Shown here in pieces: positions 31,871 through 43,300 of a stretch of DNA of 64,000 nucleotides. How positions within the stretch are numbered: the first letter of the stretch is position 1; the number at the start of each line of letters is the position of its first letter. Source of the DNA: Cristatella mucedo (Eukaryota > Bryozoa > Phylactolaemata > Cristatellidae); assembly GCA_009760855.2 (NCBI GenBank), contig WPIO01000001.1, positions 16,527,001 to 16,591,000 on the forward strand. The letters run 5' to 3'. Made by a program: the position numbers and the translations under genes. The notes beneath the pieces were generated by a model, which ran no database searches, was not told where the DNA came from, and worked only from the letters and a program-made list of their open reading frames with translations.

Positions 31871-32455
31871 CACTAATTAAAATAGCAGAAGCAGCAGGCT
31901 AACACAACATCCCTTCCCCCATAGAAAATATATATCACATTCCCCGCCAGTCTAGCTGGAAAGGGGCGACCCTCACGACTGGACAGTGTTGCCACCGTTT
32001 CCCCATGCACTCCTCTACTGTCTGCTCCGACGGTGGCACCGAAGCCCAAGTTGTTGCCCTGTCCTGCAGTACGTCGTTCGGGCTCTATCGTGTTAAATTT
32101 CGACATTGAAGGCTTTCAACCGGCTAAATCGGGGTGCAGGCTACGTGACAGCTACTCGCATGAGGCACACATCAGCTCTACCCCTCGCAAGGAGCCGGTC
32201 ATAGATGCTGCTCACCTTTAGGCAAAGGTTGAGGCACCGCTCCCACTGTCACGCGGTTCCCCTTGGTCACCTCCGTGCGAGCCCCAATGGCCGGTCTCAT
32301 GCGTTCGTCGCCGGCCGATCCGGCCTTGCGAAGATCACTCCGGAGCATTATTATGCCTCATCTGTGGCCAGTTGTTAAATCATTGAAGCAGTGCAGCGGC
32401 AGACCACTAATGCAGATTATATTTCGCGTTGTTTGCTACGATTGATTGGGCTTTC
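31871..32455 (-). mobile_element. LTR-element fossil: 3' internal end and start of 3' LTR
   Basis: Read on the minus strand, an internal stretch ends in a purine tract (GGGGGAAGGGA, about 31906-31916). It is directly followed by an LTR start TGTTGTGTTAGCC, cut off near 31871. A polypurine tract next to an LTR start is the expected 3' junction of an LTR retroelement. No protease, polymerase or integrase motif is visible. The copy is broken and its family unassigned. Confidence 0.55.
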
Positions 32456-32460
32456 ATGTA

Positions 32461-33530
32461 GGTGCCCGTTGGGAGTAATGAAGCAGAGTTTTGTTTACCG
32501 CCCACGAGCGCCCGCTGTGTCTCCGTGAGATTCGCACTAGAGCAGTCGTCTCCGGAGCCACTGCCATACAACAACTGGCAGCAGAGAATGGTTTACTCTA
32601 GCCAAACAGAGTACCAGACCTTCTATGGTCTAGATGGGACGCCTATACTGAGGTACGAAATGTTTAACGGCGGACCACAATTTATGATCTGGCTACCAAC
32701 GCTTGAGAAGACCGTAGCAAGGCTAAAGATTGCGATGCCGTTAAAGCATGCTGTGCCAGTGTGTCTGGGCGATAGCGCGATACACGGTTGGGGTGATCAG
32801 CCGGCCGACGTAAAGCAAGACGGCCACAAGCGATGAAATGAGTTAATTCTGATCTTCTCGCGGTTGACGGATGAGGAGGCCGAGAGGTTTCGGCTGGAGC
32901 AGGGGCAGCTCGCCGGAGCCGAGACCGGGACAAAGCTAGGCGACAAGCCAGCTTCATCACCAGTCGAGCCCACCGTGAGCTGCTCACAAGAGCCAGACAG
33001 CCGAGCGGAACTCATTCAGCTGCCGCAGCCATCCGACGGCAATACCGAGGCAGGAAGCGGGTATGGGACCGCTTCCGACCTTCCGCTGCATGAACAGCCG
33101 AAGAGCGCCAAACAAGTGCGCAGCGGCAGCAGCCGGAGACGAAGGAAGTGCAGCATGAAGTGACGGCTTCCAGCAGCGAGGCGATAGCGGTACTCGGCAT
33201 TGCGATAGTACCCTGCGACGAGGCGCAGGCGGCCCAAGGGTGCGACGTCTCGGCGGCGAAGTGCAGCAGTGAGAGCGTCGTGGCGGTGGAGAGCATTTCG
33301 GCAGCAAAGAGTGCCTGAGAGAGAGAGATTTCTCCGCCACGGAGCGAGCGCAGCGGCGAGAGCTTCTTGGTGGTGGAGAGCACCTGCACAAGCGCCTCGA
33401 CGCATAGTACAGAGGAGCACCGCAAGATAGCGGTCAGCGGCGAGGCGATAGTAGCCTGCGACCAGGTGCAGGCAGCCAATGAGAGCAACGTCTTGGCTGT
33501 GAAGCTTAGCACCGAGAGCGTCGCGGCGGC
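32461..33530 (+). mobile_element. LTR-element fossil, plus-strand arm of palindrome
   Basis: Parts in order: a partial LTR (32461-32573, ending atacaaca), a primer-binding-site-like tggcagcagag, then a gag-like leader region with no recognised enzyme. From about 32655 to 33530 it mirrors 33624-34499 so closely that all reading frames give identical translations. The element is incomplete and broken; family unassigned. Confidence 0.65.
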
Positions 33531-33623
33531 AGCGAAACCGGCCGTGAGTACGACGTCTTGGCAGCCAACCGCAGCAGCGCGTCGTAGCGGAGCGTCATAG
33601 CGGCGGAGGACATCACGCTCTTT

Positions 33624-34859
33624 GCTGCCGCGTCGCTCTCGGTGCTAAGCTTCACAGCCAAGACGTTGCTCTCATTGGCTGCCTGCACCTGGTCGCAGGC
33701 TACTATCGCCTCGCCGCTGACCGCTATCTTGCGGTGCTCCTCTGTACTATGCGTCGAGGTGCTTGTGCAGGTGCTCTCCACCACCAAGAAGCTCTCGCCG
33801 CTGCGCTCGCTCCGTGGCGGAGAAATCTCTCTCTCTCAGGCACTCTTTGCTGCCGAAATGCTCTCCACCGCCACGACGCTCTCACTGCTGCACTTCGCCG
33901 CCGAGACGTCGCACCCTTGGGCCGCCTGCGCCTCGTCGCAGGGTACTATCGCAATGCCGAGTACCGCTATCGCCTCGCTGCTGGAAGCCGTCACTTCATG
34001 CTGCACTTCCTTCGTCTCCGGCTGCTGCCGCTGCGCACTTGTTTGGCGCTCTTCGGCTGTTCATGCAGCGGAAGGTCGGAAGCGGTCCCATACCCGCTTC
34101 CTGCCTCGGTATTGCCGTCGGATGGCTGCGGCAGCTGAATGAGTTCCGCTCGGCTGTCTGGCTCTTGTGAGCAGCTCACGGTGGGCTCGACTGGTGATGA
34201 AGCTGGCTTGTCGCCTAGCTTTGTCCCGGTCTCGGCTCCGGCGAGCTGCCCCTGCTCCAGCCGAAACCTCTCGGCCTCCTCATCCGTCAACCGCGAGAAG
34301 ATCAGAATTAACTCATTTCATCGCTTGTGGCCGTCTTGCTTTACGTCGGCCGGCTGATCACCCCAACCGTGTATCGCGCTATCGCCCAGACACACTGGCA
34401 CAGCATGCTTTAACGGCATCGCAATCTTTAGCCTTGCTACGGTCTTCTCAAGCGTTGGTAGCCAGATCATAAATTGTGGTCCGCCGTTAAACATTTCGTC
34501 AGTATCGGCGTCTTGTCTAGGCCATAGAAGGTCTGATACTCTTATCGGCTCGAGTAAACCATTTCCTTCTACCAATTGTTGTATTGCTGTGGCTCCGGAG
34601 GCGGCTGTTACGGAGACACGAGGACGGACGTGAGCCGTTAACGAGACTCTATCTTTATTCCCTCAACGGGTACTTATACGAGCTGGCTGACTCACCGCAG
34701 ATGGAGGAATGCAGATATGGCGGGCCACATCCTTACATCAAAGGCCTGACGCTGCATCAAGTCAATTGCCCAACCACCTGCTGCAGGTCGGGCATACATT
34801 GGCTGCCGCTGCTGCTGCTGCACTAATTACAATAGTAGAAGCAGCAGGCTCACACAACA
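33624..34859 (-). mobile_element. LTR-element fossil, minus-strand arm of palindrome with full LTR
   Basis: On the minus strand the full LTR (34859 to 34577, 283 bp, TGTTGT...ACAACA ends) is followed by a primer-binding-site-like ttggtagaagg and then the same gag-like leader as the plus arm. The LTR carries a gggaataaaga block. The leader is near-identical to the plus arm, while the LTR parts of the two arms differ visibly. Incomplete and broken; family unassigned. Confidence 0.65.
34577..34859 (-). repeat. LTR (283 bp)
   Basis: Bounded by TGTTGT and ACAACA inverted ends. It is homologous to the solo LTR at 31054-31340 and to the partial LTR at 32461-32573. It is the most complete LTR attached to internal sequence in the window. 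Confidence 0.75.
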
Positions 34860-36526
34860 TGACCCTACCTGGCTTTGCCACATATAAATCCACCCCGGCT
34901 AATGATGCTATGGTACAAGCTAACTCTTATCACAGCACAGGCCCTCGCCAAGATAGCCTTTTCCTTATTGCAGACGTCAACCAAACGACGAATGGTGAGC
35001 AAAAAAGCGTGTGAAAAAGAACCATTCATCGTTGATGCTGTTGACAGTCATTTGAGATTGCATGTCACAACACTTCATCAGAAGCTAACCGTGTTAGCGA
35101 GAACTAGAATAAAGAAAAGGCGTGCAAGATATCTCGCGCCAGAAGCACAAAAGACACCGTTGGTCGAAGATTCGTCAGTTTCACAGCGAGGGTACAAGCG
35201 CATAGATTTCTCATTATTTACTGACTACTGATTGGAAACTAGTTCGGCTTCACCAGCTACGCCTTTTTTCTGCTTGCTGCAGGCCTTTAACATGAAAAGC
35301 AATACGAACGAGGACAGAGGCCACCTAACGACCAACACCACCTCAAGTGTCCACTTCTAGGGGCAACTAGCTGATGTCTATACCCCTATACTCAATGCAC
35401 CCAAGCAAGATTCACTAGCCGAGAACGGCTATGATGCGATACGTCTGCCTCCTGAGTCACCGAATACGCCGAGCCGGACCTTTGACGCATTACCGGATTG
35501 CCCATTAGCCAGGGCAACCGGGTACACGGAGTTCGTCGGCCGAGACGTGGTATGTGGAAGCCCATTCGCGCCTCCCTGCCTCAATACCGGCCTCCGGATG
35601 TGGCCAGCAGAGGCAAAAGCCGCCGGCGCTGTACCCCGAAAACCTCAAAGTACAGTCCTTAAGCAACTTGCTATGGTTAGTACCGATTGGTCTCGCACCG
35701 ACTTAGTAGTCGGCAGGGGCAATTAGAAGTTTAGGTTCACTCGATTGCGCTGGCAGAATATTATTGAAAACTTTTGCCGTCCACCCGTGACCAAACGGAA
35801 CTGGAGCAGGAATGAATGGCACACGAAAGTTTGTTTCTAGTTTCTCCCTTGTCTGGTCGGCACTGTGGAGTGCAGGCAGGCGCTGAAGCTAGGTGTTAAA
35901 GGTCCCAACAGGCCTTCTTATCCATTTCCCAAAAATGGCGGAGCTGTGCATGCCGGTGCTGTAGGCGGCACTTTAGCAGTACACGCAATCCGTAAGCGAG
36001 CAATTATTATGCCACGTTGCCAATGCGTCCTTTACTACACAAAGCGGAACGCGCCGCAGCAGAAGAGAGTGCGTATGTGAAGGCCGAGCATTGGTGAGAT
36101 AACTTGCAACCAGTCCGAGATTGGATAAGGCTATTCAATAGGTGGCATCGCTAGACCAAAAATAGTATCGTCTTCTGAACACTGACTCGGAATTGGCGCG
36201 CCGAAGCCATGCCACTCAGATGGGCTGTGTAGTTTATGTAACTGAATGGTCTATAAAACTATACATATAATATATTACCTACCTTTTGGGAGAGCCCGGA
36301 GCTCGGCGATGAAAGAGGGACTGCCGATGGAAGCCCTTTTAGACTCCGTCCAAAAAGAGTTTGGGTGCCCGCCTTATTTTTGAAGCCTTTCCTGAGCTAC
36401 TCCCCGAAAGCGCGCTGGCCAGCAGGTAAGCTTGACATAACCAAAAAACGATAGCCTTCTAGCTCAGAAACTCACGAATGCTGCTCGCTGAAGAAGCGAG
36501 CCTCGTGGAAGAGGTCTTCAGCTCCT
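34860..36526. other. Unassigned region with two open stretches
   Basis: A 118-codon plus-strand frame (34875-35231) has a basic, Leu-rich second half (HLRLHVTTLHQKLTVLARTR). A 121-codon plus-strand stretch without an internal stop (35361-35723) lacks an early ATG. Neither resembles a family that I know. Base use is more GC-rich and gene-like than the surrounding repeats. These could be relics of a mobile element or of a retired gene. Confidence 0.3.
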
Positions 36527-36930
36527 CTAAAAAAGGACTCCATTGGGAGCTCGCTTGAAGCTCCGCGGCGTCGGCGAACCGCCAGAAAGCGATCGGAGAC
36601 CGGCAATCGGTGTACCCGTTTCGAGAACAAGCAGCTTCCCAGCAGGCCCCTTTAGAAAATGTGCATCAAACAATGACCATCCATTTTGTGCATGTAAAAG
36701 AACTACTCGCCTTCTTATAGCTCCATCAGGAAATAGACACTGAACGCGCGTCATTGAACTGTGAACTCTCCAGCAGTCTTTTCGCCCCATGCACATGCAA
36801 AAATGGTCAACACCTTCTGGATAAAAGCCGTTAAGCTGCGCGCCGAACGGCGCTATGCCCGCAAAGTCTATGTAAGGACTGTCGACGCTTGATAGCTCCA
36901 TTTCTGCACATCCGATAGCCACCTAGGCGG
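36527..36930 (-). CDS. Unrecognised open frame or exon candidate
   Basis: A 131-codon minus-strand frame contains AEMELSSVDSPYIDFAGIAP, DHFCMCMGRKDCWRVHSSM and LFPDGAIRRRVVLLHAQNGW. On the minus strand it is preceded by a long C-rich pyrimidine tract and cgcctag (36924-36930), the form of a 3' splice site. It could therefore be an exon of a minus-strand gene divergent from TTI1. Residue use looks coding, with Cys and aromatic residues spread evenly. No family is recognised, and it may be spurious. Confidence 0.3.
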
Positions 36931-36939
36931 TGGGAGATT

Positions 36940-36968
36940 TGGGGTCGGGGGGGGGGCGGGGGTGGGGG
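36940..36968 (+). repeat. G-rich tract
   Basis: Runs of G separated by single bases (ggggtcggggggggggcg and onward) can form a G-quadruplex on the plus strand. It lies about 160 bp upstream of the TTI1 start codon. Confidence 0.7.
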
Positions 36969-37130
36969 GTACCCGTAACCGCAGTACGCCCGCTGAGCTA
37001 TGTAATAAGCAATAGCAAGGGCGTGTCTTAAACAGCGAGTCCATTACTGATGTGTTTACTGGAGGCGCGCGTGCTGTGGTAGCGCCACCAGCACAACGAA
37101 CAACAGTTGTCTTTCGGTCTGATATATAAG
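36969..37130 (+). promoter_or_regulatory. TTI1: TTI1 5' flank
   Basis: The start codon at 37131 has about 160 bp of non-repeat sequence upstream, down to the G-rich tract. tatataag lies at 37123-37130, too close to the ATG to be a normal TATA box. The promoter is placed by position only. Confidence 0.3.
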
Positions 37131-37321
37131 ATGAACTTGGACGTAAATTCAAGTTTTCTGCTTCTAAGACCCACGTGTGTAGCTTTAGCTGAAAGTCCGA
37201 CCGTTGGTCTGCTGTTGGAGGTGACTTCTCTGATCCAGTGCTTACCGCCTGAGCATGTGCAAAAGCTTCAGGAGTATTTGCTGTTTCCATTGGTAAACAT
37301 ATTCAAAAAACCATGCAAAGG
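37131..37321 (+). CDS. TTI1: TTI1 exon 1 (start)
   Basis: Begins MNLDVNSSFLLLRPTCVALA, matching human ...AFGVLRPVCVQLTK. It continues to VQKLQEYLLFPLVNIFKKPC, matching LQELQQYILFPLRFTLKTP. Donor AAAGG|gtgagc, phase 2. This ATG is used because no in-frame ATG lies upstream before a stop. Confidence 0.92.
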
Positions 37322-40300
37322 GTGAGCTAGCGATTGCCTGAAAGATTATTCGAAGTTGTCAGGCTCTTTAATTGTTTACATCCTGCGGGTTTGTGCAGTG
37401 CACTTGTGTTGTCAAGAGAGCGTAAAGCACATGCAAGCAACGGATTTCTCACTGTTCATGTTTTCTTTCAGACAGGAGGAAATGTGTGCTGCAAGCGCTG
37501 CGGCTATAAAGGCTATTTTAAAAGTTTCTACAGTGGCAAGCTTCAGCGTGTACAAAGATCTTGTAATGGTACTGTTCGTTGCTCTCAACCCTCCGACTGC
37601 CAGACACTTTGTTGGTATGGACACTTGTCTGTGAGCGTACAGCAACCTTGCTGAAGCGTTCGTATGCCAGAGGCTTTCCGTGGCTGATGTATGGAGATTT
37701 TTTGCTATGTCGTCAATGCGTTGACGATCGTTGTAAAGATGGGCTGCTCTCAGCGCGATTACTATACAGTTAGCCAAGGCTGAGATTTCACCGATTCGCT
37801 ATAGTGAATATTGATTTACTGCGGGGAGCGAGACCCAGAACTCGGGAGCTTAAATAATATTCTAGTGATGGCATTGCGTAGTTGCAGGTATGTGCATGCA
37901 GCCCTCATGTAAGGAAAATGACTAACATCGTAATTAAGGGGTTTATGCTGTAGCCCTAGTGACAGTGCATTTCACTTTTTAATTCTTGTGTAGTTGTAAA
38001 CCTTATTTATGTTTAGCACGATTACTTATGTCGCCGACGCACGTCACAACTTCCCCCCTCCCGCATGACGACATTTAGAAAGAAGCTTAAAACGCACCTG
38101 TTTGTTACAGCATTTGGTGGGTCGTTGTTATTCGTCCTTCGTGTGCATGTACCTGCTTAAACTGTGCCTACTGCTTGTGGATGTTACCACCAATCATTTG
38201 GTAATGCTTTCTATACAGCATCTATAAAGTGCCTAGAAAGAGATTTGAGTTCTCTAAGGGGGTTATACAAATGCATTATTATTTTTATTATTATTGTCAT
38301 GTCAGCCGGGTCTGCTATATTCTGCGATGGAGGAGTAAAATACACGGATATACCATGTGGGTTTGTGTTTCTACCATCGTTCAGAAATCAGATCTAGATC
38401 ACACTCCCAGAATACAACACTTGTAGTCCTGTCAGGCCCTGATCATGCTCGCTCTTTACATGTGCATGCAATGTGTGTGTGTGTGTGTTGTGTGCTAGGA
38501 CGCTATGAATGAATGCATTAATGTGTCGGAAAGTGTATAGTGCTGAACGACCGTTCTGCTGTGTTTTACAAGCATCAAGTCACATGCCCGTTTAAGGAAG
38601 TGCTAACTTGTTGGCTCATACCCTTACCCTATCCCAGAGCGGTTTGCTGTGATGTGCACCACATATTTGTGGGTGTGGCTTATATCTCTATAATAATAAT
38701 GACATTTTTTATAGCACCCCAAGATAGCTTAATCTCTTTCTAGGCACTTTATATATGTTGTAAAGGACTGATGTCAATTAGGTATGTTCAGTGCCTGTAC
38801 ACTTAATACACAAAGAATAATTCACACGGACTTGTCAAGGGATTTCGTGACAGTCTTGGGTGAGTTCCACATTTTGGAAAAATAAAAGTTAAAGTCACGG
38901 TCTCCAAAGGATTTGAGGTTGGTTAGATGCACAGCTAAACGATTTGAGCCTCGTGGGCATGGCCGTCATTAAATTCCGCTAGCCGAAGTGATGGATGCTG
39001 ATGCTTGCTTCACTCTTGTTAATGCAGTCGCTGTCTTGTTTTGCAGCCAAATCTGAGGAGTGCCAGGAAGATGTCGTGCATGCTCTCACAGTATTGCTAC
39101 ATAGCACGAGCCCTGGGTAAGAGTCTGCCCCTCTTCCACTGTAACATGTTAACGTTAGCAGTAAGGCTTTTTCGTCCCCTTAAGTTTTCTTGTCTCCTGC
39201 GCTGACGATGTCAATGGTGGCCATTGTTTTCTGGTTGCGACTCGCATGAACGGCTCATATTAAATTTGTTCATGCTGAGCATGAGTTTTGATTCGCCTGC
39301 AGAGTTCTCCTGCAGTTCTACCATGCAGCTCACCTGGCAGCCATTGGACACGGCGTGTCTACACTGCTCAAGCTGGTAGAGACGGTCCCGTCTCGGCGTG
39401 TGAAGCTGGCAAGTCTGGAGTGTCTTGCCGAGCTTGGTCAAGTTCGGCGGTCACGTGAGTGATTGCTTGGCCTTCCCTTGCAGGTAGCCATGCTATCTGG
39501 ATGCGATATTAGCCGTGGCCTGTTGCTTTGGGCCATAATTCGCATTACTCTTTCCAAATGACGAGGGCATTGAGCTTCCTCCCTTTTTGCACCTAATGGC
39601 CATTACTTCCTGCTTCGGCTGCTGGCAGCAAGGTCGTTCTGGGTCGTCTCTGCCTGCGTTACTAAAAGTGTGTGCATCTTTTGTCGTTGCACTATGATGC
39701 ACTATGAAGCTGATGATGTTGCCACTAGTTGCAATTGTCGTGCCTGTTTTTTGTGCCCTTTCTACTTTCACTGGTCCTCAGCTGTAAATGGAAAAGCTGT
39801 TGCTGGCATCAGTCATATACTGTAGCATGTTGGTATGCTGTGTGCAGACCAAATTTCTGGGCATCACCGAGTTATGCTAATATAGATCTACTGTGCATAT
39901 CAATGCAGGAATCCTAACCAACTGGTATTTGGACGATGTACATGTTTGTGAGGACCGCTAAATGTCGGCTGGGAAAGTCCAAGCATAGCAAGTGATCCTT
40001 TTTAAGGACGACTGGCCTTGTCTGTCGTTTGTTGCACTTTATAGTAGTGTAATGATAGTGGGCTTTGCAGCTGACCTATTTTCACTGGTGCTTTCTCAAG
40101 CAGTTCGTCAGGAAGTGGTTCTTCAGCAAGTCATCATGATATTTTAGTTATGAAGTGCAATCTAGGTGGGCATCAGTAAGATGGTGGGGGGCCGATTTTA
40201 TCCATCACTGATGTCCTTGATTGGTCCAGCCCTGAGAGATCTTCAAGCAGCAGGTGGCTCCTTTTCAAACTTTTAAGTTTTTAAGCAGTTCTTGTAAAAG

Positions 40301-43300
40301 TCGAATCAGGAATCTGAGGCGCTATCATTAAGTCTAGTACTGCAGTAGACGTTCAGGTCGCACAAGCTGCTTTCCTCCTGTAGTAAAGCCTTCGGGATGG
40401 AGATCTAATGTAATAAGGTGGAAATCTAGTGTCACTGGTCTTTCACGCTACGGCTTCTGGCTGCACGAGATGTTGAGCTGCAAAACATGTAGTGTGACAA
40501 TATTTGCTGTTGTGCCATTTTGGTATATCATGTACACCTCAGATTGCTTCATGCATATACTGAGCTAGGTCTTTCGGAACTGTTCAGCTTGCTTGAATGC
40601 CGATTTCAAAAGATTTTACCTTGTTCAGGTGAAGATGGTGTGTTTCATCGAGCAAGTGCCTGTTTTGCATCGTTTCTACCTGGTATCGTTCTATCGCTGA
40701 GCAAAGTCATCACTGGTGATACGAAAGTCGGGCAAATGGTCATAGCTGTGAGTAGCTACTTATTTAAACATGCCTGTTATCTGTGAAAAACGGTCGAACA
40801 AATCCTTGCGGTTTCTTCTCTAGCACTGCTCTTGGCTGATAGTGAACATGTTCTCGGTTTTCTGGTTTGATTTTGCCTCTCTGTTATGGTGATATCTGCC
40901 AAGGGTGTCGCCAGGATTTTGTTAAGGGGGCTGAACATTTTTGGACTTCATCTTCCTTGGACCTTCCCGAAGCATGCCGACCGTGACTGGTGCGCATGCC
41001 TTTCTTACAGCCCCTCCCTAGGTGCTTGGTATCGGCTATCAGGTTTATGTGCTATAAGGTAGAAGCTGCCAAAAATACCAAGTATGCTGGATTACCAAGT
41101 ATGCTGGTATACCAACAATACTTCTCAGATTCTAAAGCATGGTTCTTACAATGCCCCAAACAATACCACACTGCTAACCTTCACTCACAGTTTTATATGC
41201 AAATTGCTTGTTCCTGTATGCTGCCTGCTTTAACAGTTCCAGGACTTACTAGTCAGTAGTTGTCACAGCTGTTGCGGTCCAAGGCAACATATTCAGAAAT
41301 TATTCAATTGATCAAGGCAGCATAAGCATAGACCAGCTCTCTTTGTGTGCCACACTGCCTCACTTTAAATTCCATCTGCATATATGACTGCACGGATCAT
41401 GCCTGCTCAACTAACAAGCGGTAGCACGTGTACTGCTTCTCTGTTACTTATTACTAATTCTTCCCAATCAATCATAAATGGAGCATCTATTGTTAGCCAA
41501 AGATGCTATACGTGCCTTTGTACATGCATTTGTACGTAGTTACACAGATAATGAGCAGTTAGCATGTCAAGCTTCCGGTGCCAGCGATTCCCAAAGCCAG
41601 TTTCCCAGTTAAAAAAGTGCACCGTCAGTCCTGCCAATCCAAAGATATCACATCATTGTACTGTAGTGCTAAATATACAAATTTTGTCGGTTCTGTATCA
41701 ATTCCAAAATAATAAATAAGTAAATAAATATTTACAGTCAAAGATACATATGCAGTCCAGGTATCACGACAGAACCTCAAACATCGCCGAGTTTTATGAA
41801 ATTGAGGCCTACAAAATATTAAAGAAGGTAGGGTTAATAGGAAGAAACAATGAAATGTTAATTCGTTACCCTGCTTGAACATTTATCTCACTGGATTTTA
41901 GCATCGTCATCAAACCACTTCGAGTAGTTGGAATTAAATAGATAGATATATAGATATCTATGAAAGCAACCTGGGTTTGAATATACTTTAGGGGTAATGG
42001 CAAGAGAGCATGTAATTTCCATACCAAAGCACATTCAAACCTGTCTTCTAGCACCACTTTGGATACGGGCCAACAGGGTCAAGGTGAATGTAATTGATAA
42101 TCGAACTCTAAGGCTTGAGCCCTGTGGCATATGTGAAGTACCTGGATAGAGATTAAGTTCTCTTAGGGTGCTGTACTTATTAACTATATTTTTCTATTGA
42201 CCACCTTAAGATTTTTTTATAGGCTTCTGACATCCTGATGTCCTCTGTCGTTTTTTCTTAACTCGAGGCTTCTTTCCTGGGTTTCGATCGTATATAGAAT
42301 GCTATTCTAAGAACTTCTCTGTCACCTGTTTTTTGAAAAATCCACATGACACCCAACATCAAACTTCTGTGGGTCGTGATTAGCTTTGAGCCTCCCAGTC
42401 AAGTCCTCACAGGACCTGAGATTTTACCTATTGCTGCACTTCCACGTCTCTTCTGTTCATAGCTTGAGACTATCTACAAGGCAGCCAGGGGGCTGTTCAA
42501 AGACAAGCAGCATGCTTGAGCCGAAGTGAGTGAGTGCGTGATCTCAGTAACTTCTAAGAGATGCCCTTATCTCTGGATCTGGCCACTGCAGCCCTGTTCT
42601 ACTCATGCTTGTTCACTGCAGTCTTCCTTGCTAAGTTGCACATTCTGCTAATGCCCGACTCCAGGTGTGGTATGCGCAGTGAAAGTATGCTTTGGTTGGC
42701 GTGGTCAGCATGACACTGCCAGTCCGGATGTACTGATCGTAGACCAACAATGTGAGAACCAGGTATTGAACCGACTGGAGCTGGTATCGTTTGACTGGTG
42801 TCGCTAATGCACAGTACACCGGTGAATTACGGCAGATTCAGCCGGACCTTAGCAGAACGGCAATATTTGTGAGCGAGTGACCCATGCAGGCATGTATGTA
42901 CAGGTGGCACTTTTACCAGTTTCGACTATAAAGCCCCTCTTAATTGTGCTTACACTTCCGGAAGTGTCCAGACGCTAATTTTCTTTTCAAAGGCACATTT
43001 CATGCTCTGAAGGTTGTCGCTGTTTCATTCAGTAGCCTAAAATTTGTGGGCTACCGTTATCGAATAATGAGTGAGCCAGTTGCTGCTCCTGGCTCCCGAA
43101 AATAGTAGTCAGAAAGCCGATTCTGCGTGCTGCTTGTTAATACTGACATTCCATCCAGCTTGATCGCTAGGTGCAAGAAGGGCGCTAAATGAGCGCTTGT
43201 CTGAGTGATTTCTGACCCGTTTCCTATCTTTTTTTGTCGTGGCGTTCTGTCAGGTCGTTTGCGCTAGTGAATCAGCGAGCTTCTGTCTCTTGCCGCGGGA

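Larger units (their letters stand above)
37615..39046 (+). other. TTI1 intron 2 with two opposite LINE tails
   Basis: Contains a plus-strand LINE 3' end (38060-38300), a GT microsatellite (38469-38489) and a minus-strand LINE 3' end (38690-38960). Nothing coding is seen. Confidence 0.6.

Noticed and set aside
33012-34142. Ala/Ser/Leu-rich overlapping frames on both strands
   Set aside because: They are shadows of the leader region of the LTR palindrome. GC-rich sequence stays open in several frames.
36868-37290. 140-codon minus-strand frame over the TTI1 start
   Set aside because: It lies antisense to TTI1 exon 1 and runs through the G-rich tract as Pro repeats, so it is a shadow.
42517-42519. 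Selenocysteine reading of the TGA in the candidate TTI1 exon 6
   Set aside because: TTI1 proteins are not selenoproteins and no SECIS-like element was seen. A poison exon, wrong donor or sequence error is simpler.
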